Assembly: GCA_015061745.1 (NCBI GenBank)
Contig: SUWB01000008.1
Span: forward strand, 22,382 to 86,381
DNA from: Lentisphaerota bacterium
GTDB lineage: Bacteria > Verrucomicrobiota > Lentisphaeria > Victivallales > Victivallaceae
Reading direction: 5' to 3'
DNA length: 64,000 nucleotides
Shown here: positions 7,702 to 15,184 of the stretch, piece after piece
Numbering within the stretch: the first letter of the stretch is position 1
Layout of the letters: every line of letters starts with the position of its first letter
Program-made: the position numbers and the translations under genes
The notes under the pieces: generated by a model
Database searches by the model: none
Told to the model about the DNA's origin: nothing
The model's input: the letters and a program-made list of their open reading frames with translations, nothing else

Positions 7702-8601
7702 ATGCTCGGGGCTATTATCAGTCTTGTTTTCGTTGGTGCAAGCTGGACACTTGTCGGTGTCGTTATGGGGGCGGCCCCCAAGAAAAAGCTGGATCCGGCA
7801 GTGGTTCAGCTGACGGGAGCTGTCATCTCTTTTTCTGTGGCTCTGATGCTTCTGTTGTTCACCAATGTGGGCGTGCTCCCCTTCCGGGATCTTTTCTGGT
7901 GCGGCCTGGCCTACTTCAGTGCGGGTGCCATCAACTGTATTATGCAGATCCTTATGTCCAATGCTATGCAAAAAGGACCTAACGGAATCATCTGGGCAGT
8001 GATCCAATCGGCAATGATTTTCCCTTTTATGCTGGGGATCTTATTCTTTAATGTGGAGCCCCGTCTGATCCGTTTTGCCGGACTTTTCAGTATCTTGCTG
8101 TCGCTTCTGCTTTCAGGCGTATGCAAGCAGAATAATTTTCAGCACGGCAGTTGGAAAATGCTCACCTTTATCTCTTTTCTTCTGACCGGAGTCACTCAAA
8201 CCCTGGTCAGTCTGCCTTCTTACTTTGAAAGTTCCCAGGCTGTGACGCCTGTGTTCCGGACGATGTGTCTGGCCCTGGGGGTGCTCTTTATGTCATTCGG
8301 CCGCATCGTCACAATCAGAAAGGAGATCTCACTGAAAGCGAACCTGACTTCAAAATGGTTGTGGATTTTTTCTTTATCGCTTCAATTTTTCGGACTTTTC
8401 TTTGCCATTAAGCTGCAATATCCCTCTATGGACGCCCTTGCCAAACACGGTGCAGGTTCGTTAGCTTATCCTTTACTGGTGGGCTCCTGCGTGGTAGGAT
8501 TTTCGCTGTACAGCATTTTCTTTCTGAAAGAAAAAGTGACCCCGCTGCAATGGGGGGCACTGGTAAGCTGTCTGGCAGGGATCATTCTGATCTGTCTGTA
8601 A
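7702..8601 (+). CDS. DMT-superfamily (EamA/GRP-like) membrane transporter
   Basis: 299 aa with about ten hydrophobic segments spread evenly, as in drug/metabolite transporters. The N-terminus MLGAIISLVFVGASWTLVGV and the C-terminal half with FSLYSIFFLKEKVTPLQW fit the internal duplication of 5-TM EamA-like repeats; the FLKEKVTPLQ segment is the usual cytoplasmic loop before the last helix. The substrate cannot be told from sequence; sugars, amino acids or other metabolites are all possible. AGAAAGG about ten bases upstream supports ATG 7702. The gene is convergent with the next DMT gene (six bases between stops) and sits downstream of the attenuator-like hairpin. Confidence 0.75.
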   Translation: MLGAIISLVFVGASWTLVGVVMGAAPKKKLDPAVVQLTGAVISFSVALMLLLFTNVGVLPFRDLFWCGLAYFSAGAINCIMQILMSNAMQKGPNGIIWAVIQSAMIFPFMLGILFFNVEPRLIRFAGLFSILLSLLLSGVCKQNNFQHGSWKMLTFISFLLTGVTQTLVSLPSYFESSQAVTPVFRTMCLALGVLFMSFGRIVTIRKEISLKANLTSKWLWIFSLSLQFFGLFFAIKLQYPSMDALAKHGAGSLAYPLLVGSCVVGFSLYSIFFLKEKVTPLQWGALVSCLAGIILICL

Positions 8602-8607
8602 AATTTT

Positions 8608-9510
8608 TCAGAGTACGGTAATAATAAGTCCTGCGATGATCAGGACAACACCGATGAATTTGGGCAGTGCGGGACGTTCTTTAAGAATGAAGATTCCCCC
8701 CAGAAGTCCGAAAATAAGTCCCAGCTGACGGAACACTTGAACGTATGACACGTTGCTCACATAATTCATTGCCATAAGAACTGTAATATAGGTCAGTGAA
8801 GCAAACGCTCCTGCGGCAAAAGGCATCCAGTTTTTTTCCTTGAAAAAGGAAGAAAAATTCTGCTTTTCACCGGGAAACACAAGTACAGCCAAGCCCATAA
8901 GAGTGCTCAGAAAAATACCGCGGGTGGAATAAAAGGTCATAGAAACAACAGGTTTGGCAAGATCCGGATAGGCTTCACGCAAGACGACCTGAGCCTGACT
9001 GTCACAAATGGTATATCCGGTAGTTCCGCAGGCCACCAGAAAGATGAAAAACATTCTTGAACTCAAGTAATCCTTGAAGTTGAAACTTGAAAAATCCTTC
9101 ATAGGCATCATCATACACCCCACAAAGACCACTCCCATTCCCAAAAGTGCCAGAGGCGTCAGAGGAGCCCCCCAGCTGCAAAGTGACGTGACCGCCGCCG
9201 TCAAAAGCAAGGGCAGAGAACGCATCATCGGATAAGCGGTCGACATTTCCATTGTCCTGTAAGCTCTCACCAGCCCCAGACAGTAACACAAATCAAAACT
9301 CACAGAACAAAGAACATAGACAAAAAACGCCCCGGGCAGGTCCGGCACATTGACAGGAGTCCACAGCTGGGTATGAAGCCACATAGAAGCCGCGGTCATA
9401 CAAATTACCGCATAAAAAGCAATACTCATCGTTGAGCGTTTGGCAAGAAGATTCCAGGAAGCGTGAAGCCCCGCAGAAAAGACGATCAAAAGAAAAGCAA
9501 ATAAACTCAT
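8608..9510 (-). CDS. EamA-like DMT-superfamily transporter
   Basis: 300 aa with ten predicted helices and two EamA-like halves. It begins MSLFAFLLIVFSAGLHASWN, and HASWNLLAKRS is a frequent first-helix pattern in EamA proteins; the second half ends GGIFILKERPALPKFIGVVLIIAG. I prefer ATG 9510 because helix 1 begins there. The track's GTG at 9549 would add 13 polar residues and lies only about 13 bases from the predicted transcription start. Neither start has a strong Shine-Dalgarno. Substrate unknown. It is convergent with the 7702 transporter and divergent from the radical SAM gene. Confidence 0.78.
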   Translation of the reverse strand: MSLFAFLLIVFSAGLHASWNLLAKRSTMSIAFYAVICMTAASMWLHTQLWTPVNVPDLPGAFFVYVLCSVSFDLCYCLGLVRAYRTMEMSTAYPMMRSLPLLLTAAVTSLCSWGAPLTPLALLGMGVVFVGCMMMPMKDFSSFNFKDYLSSRMFFIFLVACGTTGYTICDSQAQVVLREAYPDLAKPVVSMTFYSTRGIFLSTLMGLAVLVFPGEKQNFSSFFKEKNWMPFAAGAFASLTYITVLMAMNYVSNVSYVQVFRQLGLIFGLLGGIFILKERPALPKFIGVVLIIAGLIITVL

Positions 9511-9568
9511 TTCAAAGTGTCCGTAAAAATATTTCAGGCCGGAACACACACTTTCCGGCTCATTTCAT

Positions 9569-9597
9569 AATATACCACCTGTAAGAGATTTATTCAA
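9569..9597 (-). promoter_or_regulatory. sigma70-like promoter for the minus-strand EamA gene
   Basis: On the minus strand TTGAAT (9592-9597), 17-bp spacer, TATATT (9569-9574). It lies about 60 bases before ATG 9510 and back to back with the radical SAM promoter. Confidence 0.6.
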
Positions 9598-9663
9598 GAA
9601 AACTGCAAAAATTCCTTAATAAATCAATACTTTGCCAAAGTTCCTGATTCCGTGCCGGAAAAT

Positions 9664-9707
9664 TTGACAAAAGCCCATTGGACTGTTATATTAAAAAGTT
9701 GTATAAT
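9664..9707 (+). promoter_or_regulatory. Two overlapping sigma70-like promoters for the radical SAM gene
   Basis: Promoter A: TTGACA (9664-9669), 17-bp spacer, TATATT (9687-9692). Promoter B: TTGGAC (9678-9683), 18-bp spacer, TATAAT (9702-9707). Both precede ATG 9736. They support that start over the track's 9652, which would begin upstream of the -35 box. Confidence 0.65.
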
Positions 9708-9735
9708 ACTTACCCTCAAAAAAAAGTCAACTCTT

Positions 9736-11373
9736 ATGTCCTCTTTTAAACGCCGTCTGGTCTTTCTGACCGTCAACAGTTCATTTTCGCACTCATCTCT
9801 TGCGCTGTCTCTGCTTCACAGTGCGTGCAGCGGACTTACAGAATGGGAATGGCACCGCTGCGACATCACAACGGCTCAGGACTCTCTCAATGCAGTACGT
9901 GAAATATATGCCTGCCGGTGTGACCTGCTGGTGACTTCGCTATACCTTTTCAACCGGCAAAAGGCCCTTGAAATTTTACAACGGTACCATACGCTTGCTC
10001 CTGAATGCCGGATCGCAGCAGGAGGGCCGGAATGTCTGGGTTCCGGAGCTCAGGAGCTTCTTGATGAATACCCCTGGCTCGACTGTGTGTTCCGGGGTGA
10101 AGGGGAAGAAATGTTCCGCTATTACCTTGAAAACTTCGACACCTTTGACCGTACACAAAACCGCATACTTCCCGCGGAGGGCAATGGCGTATACAAGGAG
10201 TGGACTTCCTCATCCTATCCTGTCAACGATCCTTTTTTTGTAACAGACAAGCCTTTCGTTCAACTGGAAAGTTCACGGGGCTGCCCTATGCACTGTTTTT
10301 ACTGCACCAGCGGAAGCACGGCTGTCCGTTACCGCACACTGTCTCAGGTGCGTGAGGAGCTTTCTCTGCTCTCAGCCCAAGGGGTCAAAGAAGTGCGTAT
10401 CCTCGACAGGACATTCAATGTCCCCCAGGAACGGGGAGCTGCCTTGCTGAAACTTTTTCGTGAGGAGTTTCCCCAGATGCGTTTTCACCTGGAACTGCAT
10501 CCTCAATTTCTGAATGATGCATTGCGGCAGGAACTGCTCCAGGCCCTTCCCGGACAGCTGCATATAGAAGCAGGCGTCCAGTGCTTCGATCAGGAAGTTC
10601 AGAATTTATCCGGCCGCAGAAGCTGCGTTGAAGCTCTGAAAGAGGGGGTGGAATTTCTTTGCAGTATCCCCGCCTTTGAGACCCATACGGATCTTATTGC
10701 CGGACTTCCGGGGCAAAGCTTTGAGCATATTCTCAAAGACACAGGGACCTTACTGAAACTCAACGCGGCGGAAATCCAGCTGGAAGTACTGAAAGTTCTT
10801 CCGGGAACCCCTATGCGTGAAGTTGCTTTACAGCACGGATTGCGGTACAATCCGGCAGCTCCTTATGATGTAATGATGAGCAACACGATCTCTCTTGAAG
10901 AAATACAGCAAGTACGCGATCTGTCAAGGCTTCTTGACCTGACCTGTAATCATAAGGATTTACACAGCACCGTTGTGCTTATGAATGAAGAACTCCCGGA
11001 CTTTGTCGCCCGTATTCTTTCCTTTTTCCACGAAGCAAAGGGTAATTCAGCGACTTTGTGGGATCTGAAAAAACGTTTTCTCTTTCTGTTCGACATCTGC
11101 CGCAAAGAAAATCTGGAACGCTCTCAAAGAGAACTTGCCTGTCACTGGCTGCTGGCGGGATTTCCTCCGGGACAGGGCCCCGATGAATATTCAGAAAAAT
11201 GCAAATTCCCCCCCGTTCAGGTTCGTCTTATATCAGGAACAGACGCCTGCCTCGGACTCCCCGAAACCCGCTTCTGGCGTCTGCCGTTGCCGAACTGCAC
11301 CTGTTATTTTGCTTACAACCGCAGTTTCGCCCTCCATCTGCCCGCAGCAGTCTGGCTGTCAGACGATGAGTAA
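9736..11373 (+). CDS. B12-binding-domain radical SAM protein (DUF4080-like)
   Basis: 545 aa from ATG 9736. The N-terminal ~150 residues look like a cobalamin-binding Rossmann domain (RLVFLTVNSSFSHSSLA..., AGGPECLGSG..., VFRGEGEEMF), of the type lacking a clear DxHxxG. The radical SAM cluster motif is CPMHCFYC within SSRGCPMHCFYCTSG, followed by a barrel with LHPQFL, IEAGVQC and DLIAGLPGQ. The C-terminal ~170 residues match the position of the DUF4080 domain common in such proteins. The reaction is unknown; relatives carry out methylations or other radical modifications. No Shine-Dalgarno is evident. It stands alone between two promoter regions. Confidence 0.85.
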   Translation: MSSFKRRLVFLTVNSSFSHSSLALSLLHSACSGLTEWEWHRCDITTAQDSLNAVREIYACRCDLLVTSLYLFNRQKALEILQRYHTLAPECRIAAGGPECLGSGAQELLDEYPWLDCVFRGEGEEMFRYYLENFDTFDRTQNRILPAEGNGVYKEWTSSSYPVNDPFFVTDKPFVQLESSRGCPMHCFYCTSGSTAVRYRTLSQVREELSLLSAQGVKEVRILDRTFNVPQERGAALLKLFREEFPQMRFHLELHPQFLNDALRQELLQALPGQLHIEAGVQCFDQEVQNLSGRRSCVEALKEGVEFLCSIPAFETHTDLIAGLPGQSFEHILKDTGTLLKLNAAEIQLEVLKVLPGTPMREVALQHGLRYNPAAPYDVMMSNTISLEEIQQVRDLSRLLDLTCNHKDLHSTVVLMNEELPDFVARILSFFHEAKGNSATLWDLKKRFLFLFDICRKENLERSQRELACHWLLAGFPPGQGPDEYSEKCKFPPVQVRLISGTDACLGLPETRFWRLPLPNCTCYFAYNRSFALHLPAAVWLSDDE

Positions 11374-11572
11374 AACAAAAGGGATGACTCAAAAAAAGAT
11401 GTTTTTTTTGCAAAACAGGAGTAAAAATTTCCTGCGAAACAGCGGCTTGATACGACGTAAATATTCATAAGCATCTTTGTCAGATTTTTAATAATCCGGT
11501 AAAATTAAGGACACGGATATATTACAGGTTTGAAAAAAAATGAAAAAATTTGAAAAAATGATAAAAAAACAT

Positions 11573-11601
11573 TTGACTTTTTTCCTGTTGAGGTATAAAG
11601 T
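11573..11601 (+). promoter_or_regulatory. Promoter with upstream A-tracts
   Basis: TTGACT (11573-11578), 17-bp spacer, TAAAGT (11596-11601). Directly upstream are four phased A-runs separated by TTTG/TG, like an UP element, which suggests strong transcription. The predicted start is about base 11608. Confidence 0.55.
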
Positions 11602-11607
11602 ATAACG

Positions 11608-11645
11608 GAAACCGGAACCCCCGCCGGGGATGGGGCACCGGTTTC
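11608..11645 (+). promoter_or_regulatory. Stem-loop at the predicted 5' end of the mRNA
   Basis: Arms GAAACCGG (11608-11615) and CCGGTTTC (11638-11645) enclose a second CCCC...GGGG pairing. The stem would begin at or within a base or two of the transcript's first nucleotide. It could protect the mRNA 5' end; a ligand-binding role cannot be excluded. Confidence 0.5.
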
Positions 11646-11705
11646 AATGTAAAAAAACGAATCTCCGGATAAACAGTTGAATTTTTTTAGAAAGGAAATG
11701 GATTT

Positions 11706-12452
11706 ATGATTGCTGTATGGGTAGCTGTAATGGTCGTCGGTCTTATTGCAATGATTGTTTGCAGTAAAAAACAGAAAACCAATCCCGCGATGCAGCCCGT
11801 CGCCCTGGGTGTGTTTCTCGTGGTGATCGTCGCTGCTGTGATGCTGATGATTGAAACCAATATTTTCGGCGGAAGCAACTCCGCCATTATGGAAAGCGAA
11901 CTTGCTTTCCTTGCTTCCCGCGGTCACGCTGCCGGTGCTCACCTTGCCAAGGTCGCTCCCGGAAAGAAGGTCGTTATTGTTGCTGAACCCAACTACGACA
12001 AGAGCACCTACACCAAGGATCTGATCGAACAGCTCAAAAAGGCTTACGGTTCTGACAATGTTGTTGTCGAACCTATCGTCGTTCCCGGTGCCAACGAAGA
12101 AAATGCTATGCCTATCGAAGAACTTATGAAAGCTAAAGACTTCGACAAGGCTCTGGCCAATCACAGTGACGCCGGCGTCGTTGTTTCTCTCGTCGGTCTG
12201 CCCAACAATGCTGCCCGTATGAAAGCCTTTGGAGCCAAAGGTCCCACCTTCTTCCTGTTCAGCACCGGTATGGGAACCGGCAAATTTGTTGCCGCTCAGA
12301 TGAAAAAAGGCACCATCGCCGGTGTCATCGTTCCCAATCCCAAGGCTGACTATGAAGCCAAGGCTCCCAAAGATCCTGCAAAGGCTTTTGCCATCCGCTT
12401 TGTCCTGGTCACCAAGGACAATCTCGAAGCTCACAAGCAGTTCTTTGAATAA
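11706..12452 (+). CDS. Membrane-anchored protein of unknown function, probably highly expressed
   Basis: 248 aa; not recognised. Two hydrophobic helices lie at residues about 2-20 and 31-48 (MIAVWVAVMVVGLIAMIVC; VALGVFLVVIVAAVMLMIE) with a short KKQK loop between them. The remaining ~190 residues alternate strands and helices (KKVVIVAEPNYDK, DAGVVVSLVGLP, GTIAGVIVPNPK), which resembles a Rossmann-like or periplasmic-binding-protein fold. Codon use looks narrower than in its neighbours (mostly GCC/GCT, CGT, CTG/CTC), the promoter has A-tracts, and AAGGAA precedes the start. These together suggest high expression. It is followed by two hairpins and looks monocistronic. Confidence 0.7.
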   Translation: MIAVWVAVMVVGLIAMIVCSKKQKTNPAMQPVALGVFLVVIVAAVMLMIETNIFGGSNSAIMESELAFLASRGHAAGAHLAKVAPGKKVVIVAEPNYDKSTYTKDLIEQLKKAYGSDNVVVEPIVVPGANEENAMPIEELMKAKDFDKALANHSDAGVVVSLVGLPNNAARMKAFGAKGPTFFLFSTGMGTGKFVAAQMKKGTIAGVIVPNPKADYEAKAPKDPAKAFAIRFVLVTKDNLEAHKQFFE

Positions 12453-12471
12453 GAATTTCTGCAGCAGGTTT

Positions 12472-12500
12472 GCGGAAGAAACTCACTGGTTTCTTTCCGC
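12472..12500 (+). terminator. Hairpin after the 11706 gene
   Basis: GCGGAAGAAAC and GTTTCTTTCCGC pair over 11 bp with a one-base bulge and a TCACTG loop, 20 bases after the stop. No T-tract follows, so its role as a terminator is uncertain; the next hairpin has one. Confidence 0.4.
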
Positions 12501-12534
12501 ATCCTGTCAAAGTAGTAAAATGAAATTGAATTTG

Positions 12535-12577
12535 AAACGCCGTTCCGTATTGCAGCAGGGATGGCGTTTTTCTTTTC
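12535..12577 (+). terminator. Rho-independent terminator
   Basis: AAACGCC (12535-12541) pairs with GGCGTTT (12563-12569), and the T-rich run TTTTTCTTTTC follows. It separates the 11706 gene from the sigma factor operon. Confidence 0.6.
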
Positions 12578-12598
12578 TCCTGAGTTCAGAGGTCTGAT

Positions 12599-13936
12599 AT
12601 GGGTTCAGAAGATACTAAAAAAAGTTCATCATCTCCCCGGAAACGTTCAGAGGGGAGTGAATTTGCATCTTCTTTGCACTCCTATCTCAACAATGTAGGC
12701 AGGATTTGCGGCAATGATCAAACAGGACAAAGTGATCTGACCGCATCCATTGATGCAACTCAGAAGGAAATCGAATCCGAACTTGTCCGTTTCGGCTTTA
12801 CAGCGTTGGAGTTTTGCCGTATACTGGATGACTGCTGCTCCGCCGGAAGTTCTCCGGAAGATTATTTTCTGAGCTCATCTCTGAGGCAGGGTGCGGAGGT
12901 TCTGCCCCAGGATATGATGGAAAAACTCAAGAATTGGAAAGAGGAGATCCACACTGCTCACCAGGCCCTTGAAAAACGTTTCTCCGCCGGGAAGGACTCC
13001 CAAAAAGAACGTACCCATCTGGCAGAAATCCTTTTGCTTTACCGCCCCAATGGAGTCCTTGTTGATGAACTTTGTCAGACTGCTGTCGGTTATTCAAAAC
13101 TTGATTCCGGCAATACCGGACTCGCCGAAACCCGCTTTCTTATGACAAACACAGAGCTTGAGGATTCTGTTTCCCGCCTGAACCAGCTGTGTAAAAAACT
13201 TGAACGGCTCCATACCCGTATGGCGGAAACAAATTTGCGCCTCGTCATCAGTATCGCCAATAAATACCGGGAATGCAATGTCCCGCTCAACGACATTATT
13301 CAAGAGGGAAATCTGGGGCTGATGGTGGCGGTGCAGCGTTTTGATTTCAATCTTGGCAATCGTTTTTCCACCTATGCCGGGTGGTGGATCAAGCATTATA
13401 TTCTGCGTGCAGTGGCCGAACAATCCCGGGTGGTCCGGCTGCCGCTGCGCATTATTCAGTCGATTCAAAATATGAACCGGGCTGAACAGCGTTTTATTCA
13501 GAATGAAGGCAGAGAGCCGGATAACGCCGAACTCGCAGCCGTTCTTGAAATGCCGGTGGCACGGGTCAGTGCTATGCGAAAAATGGCTTCTCAAAGTATT
13601 TCGCTGCAGGCTTCTATCAATGCCGACGACAGCGGTCAGACTTTTGAAGATCTTATTGCCGGTGACGAAAATAATGAACCCTGGCGGAACTATGCCAGAA
13701 GACTTCTTTACGAAAAACTTTATGAAATGTTGAACAATCTGCCGGAACGTGAGCGACAGATCATCGTCTACCGCTTCGGACTTTGCGGAGAAAAAGCTTT
13801 GCAGCTGTGCGAGATCAGTGCCCGTTTGAATCTTTCACGGGAACGGGTCAGACAGTTGGAAAATAAGGTTATGACTCAATTGCGTTCCAAAGAGTACCTG
13901 AAATTCATTGACGGTCTCTCTCATATAGAAGACTAA
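12599..13936 (+). CDS. RNA polymerase sigma-70 family factor
   Basis: 445 aa. The N-terminus has a weak region-1.2-like stretch (SLHSYLNNVGRI). Region 2 is clear: ETNLRLVISIANKYR, then DIIQEGNLGLMVAVQRFD and STYAGWWIKHYILRAV (2.3-2.4). Region 3 starts SRVVRLPLRIIQSI. Region 4 ends with LCEISARLNLSRERVRQLE, the -35-reading helix-turn-helix. It resembles RpoD/RpoS-group factors, but region 2.4 differs from the primary-sigma YATWWIRQ pattern and a long insert lies between 1.2 and 2, so I call it an alternative group 2-like factor. AGAGG lies six bases before ATG 12599. The gene is in line with a TPR protein gene and nadE. Confidence 0.88.
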   Translation: MGSEDTKKSSSSPRKRSEGSEFASSLHSYLNNVGRICGNDQTGQSDLTASIDATQKEIESELVRFGFTALEFCRILDDCCSAGSSPEDYFLSSSLRQGAEVLPQDMMEKLKNWKEEIHTAHQALEKRFSAGKDSQKERTHLAEILLLYRPNGVLVDELCQTAVGYSKLDSGNTGLAETRFLMTNTELEDSVSRLNQLCKKLERLHTRMAETNLRLVISIANKYRECNVPLNDIIQEGNLGLMVAVQRFDFNLGNRFSTYAGWWIKHYILRAVAEQSRVVRLPLRIIQSIQNMNRAEQRFIQNEGREPDNAELAAVLEMPVARVSAMRKMASQSISLQASINADDSGQTFEDLIAGDENNEPWRNYARRLLYEKLYEMLNNLPERERQIIVYRFGLCGEKALQLCEISARLNLSRERVRQLENKVMTQLRSKEYLKFIDGLSHIED

Positions 13937-13951
13937 CGGAGACAACAACTT

Positions 13952-15184
13952 ATGAAAACATTGCCCATCTGTTTGCTGATTTCTCTGGCACTTGTTTCCT
14001 TTGCCGCAGAAAAAAAGAATCCTCCCGGAAAGGACAAGGCAAAAGCTCAAGATACAAAACCTGCCGCCGCAGCATCTGCCAAACCTGCCGCCGCAGCGTC
14101 TGCCAAACCTGCCGCCGCAGCGTCTGCCAAACCTGCTGTTCCTGTCAAGCCTGTCGTGCCTGAAAAAAAGATGCCCTACGAATTGTGGATGACCGCCCAT
14201 TCTCAGGCTCTCGAGGCAGCAAAACAGAAAAAATATGATGAAGCTCTCAAGCTTTTTGATGAAGCTGCCAAAGTTGCAAACCGGGGTGTTTTCAAAAATA
14301 ATTCACTTTATGCCAAAGTTGAGCTTTTGAGTGAACTCGGGAAATATGATGAGGCTTTGCAGCAGCTTAAGGCTCCGGTCAGCTCCCGGGATCAGAAAAC
14401 CGCCTATCATCAGGCCCGATGCGAGTTTTTAGCCGGTACGATTCTGATGAAAAAAGGTGATCTTGAGGCCGCTGAAAAAGAATTTCAAAAGGCGGCGGCT
14501 TTTGAAGTGAACAACTGGATTTCTGCTGATGCGGAAATCAATCTGGGAAAAATCGCTTTTCTCCGTAAAGATCTCAATGGGGCAATGGCCCGTTTCAAAA
14601 AACTTTTCAACGATGAAACACGGCTGCCCGGGATCCGGGCAAAGGCTGTAATGGCTGCGGCTGAAGTGCTCAGACAGGAAAAACATCTTTTTGACGCTTA
14701 TGCTTCACTTGAATCATTGGATTCAATTGAACAGCTGCCGGCATCCAGTGCTGTTGCAGGGGCCTTTTTGCGCAGTGAACTGCTTATTGAGATGAAAGAT
14801 CTCAACAACGCAAAAAAACAGTTGGAAAAAGCCCTTTCCATTCCGGGGAAACCCGCATTTCAGCTTGCGGGGATCTATTCACGCATAGCAAAAATCCTCT
14901 TTATTCAGAAACGTTACCGTGAAGCTCAAAGTATGATCCGCAGGGCCAGAGGTATCAGGGGCCACGCAGAGGGATATGACAGGGAACTGCATAAAACGAT
15001 CGACCAGGCCGTTGCCAAAGAAAACCGGGAACGGGCCATTCGTGAACGTAAAGCCCGGCAGGAAAGAGAACGCAAAGCACGTCTCGACCGCCAGCGCAGA
15101 GCGGAAAAGGAACGCAAAGCCAAACAGGCACGCCAGAAACTTAAACAACAAAAAAATGCTCCCGGAGCGGCAGGAAATAAATAA
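13952..15184 (+). CDS. Secreted TPR protein with Ala/Lys/Pro repeats
   Basis: 410 aa. Signal peptide MKTLPICLLISLALVSFA, then a low-complexity linker made of AKPAAAAS repeats encoded by three 24-bp tandem units (14060-14131). From residue ~70 onward there are helical pairs with TPR-like spacing (EAAKQKKYDEALKLFDEA, MKKGDLEAAEKEFQKA, YREAQSMIRRARG). The last 60 residues are an Arg/Lys/Glu-rich coiled coil (RERKARQERERKARLDRQ). It is probably a periplasmic scaffold for protein assembly; the partner is unknown. Its stop overlaps the nadE start by one base (TAATG). Confidence 0.75.
   Translation: MKTLPICLLISLALVSFAAEKKNPPGKDKAKAQDTKPAAAASAKPAAAASAKPAAAASAKPAVPVKPVVPEKKMPYELWMTAHSQALEAAKQKKYDEALKLFDEAAKVANRGVFKNNSLYAKVELLSELGKYDEALQQLKAPVSSRDQKTAYHQARCEFLAGTILMKKGDLEAAEKEFQKAAAFEVNNWISADAEINLGKIAFLRKDLNGAMARFKKLFNDETRLPGIRAKAVMAAAEVLRQEKHLFDAYASLESLDSIEQLPASSAVAGAFLRSELLIEMKDLNNAKKQLEKALSIPGKPAFQLAGIYSRIAKILFIQKRYREAQSMIRRARGIRGHAEGYDRELHKTIDQAVAKENRERAIRERKARQERERKARLDRQRRAEKERKAKQARQKLKQQKNAPGAAGNK
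14060..14131 (+). repeat. Three 24-bp tandem repeats in the TPR gene
   Basis: The units begin CCTGCCGCCGCAGC and end CTGCCAAA; units 2 and 3 are identical and unit 1 differs by one base. Each encodes PAAAASAK. The near-identity suggests slippage-prone length variation of the linker. Confidence 0.85.

Larger units (their letters stand above)
11374..11705. other. Intergenic region with A-tracts, promoter and 5'-UTR stem-loop
   Basis: About 330 bases without a gene. The first half shows only weak 5-bp inverted repeats (TGAGT/ACTCA, CAGGA/TCCTG). The second half has repeated A-tracts at about 11526-11571, a promoter at 11573-11601, a strong stem-loop at 11608-11645 and the AAGGAA ribosome-binding site of the 11706 gene. 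Confidence 0.6.

Noticed and set aside
8608-9549. Longer start at GTG 9549 for the EamA gene
   Set aside because: The extra 13 residues are polar, the GTG lies about 13 bases from the predicted transcription start and GGAAAG is only three bases away. ATG 9510 begins the first helix.
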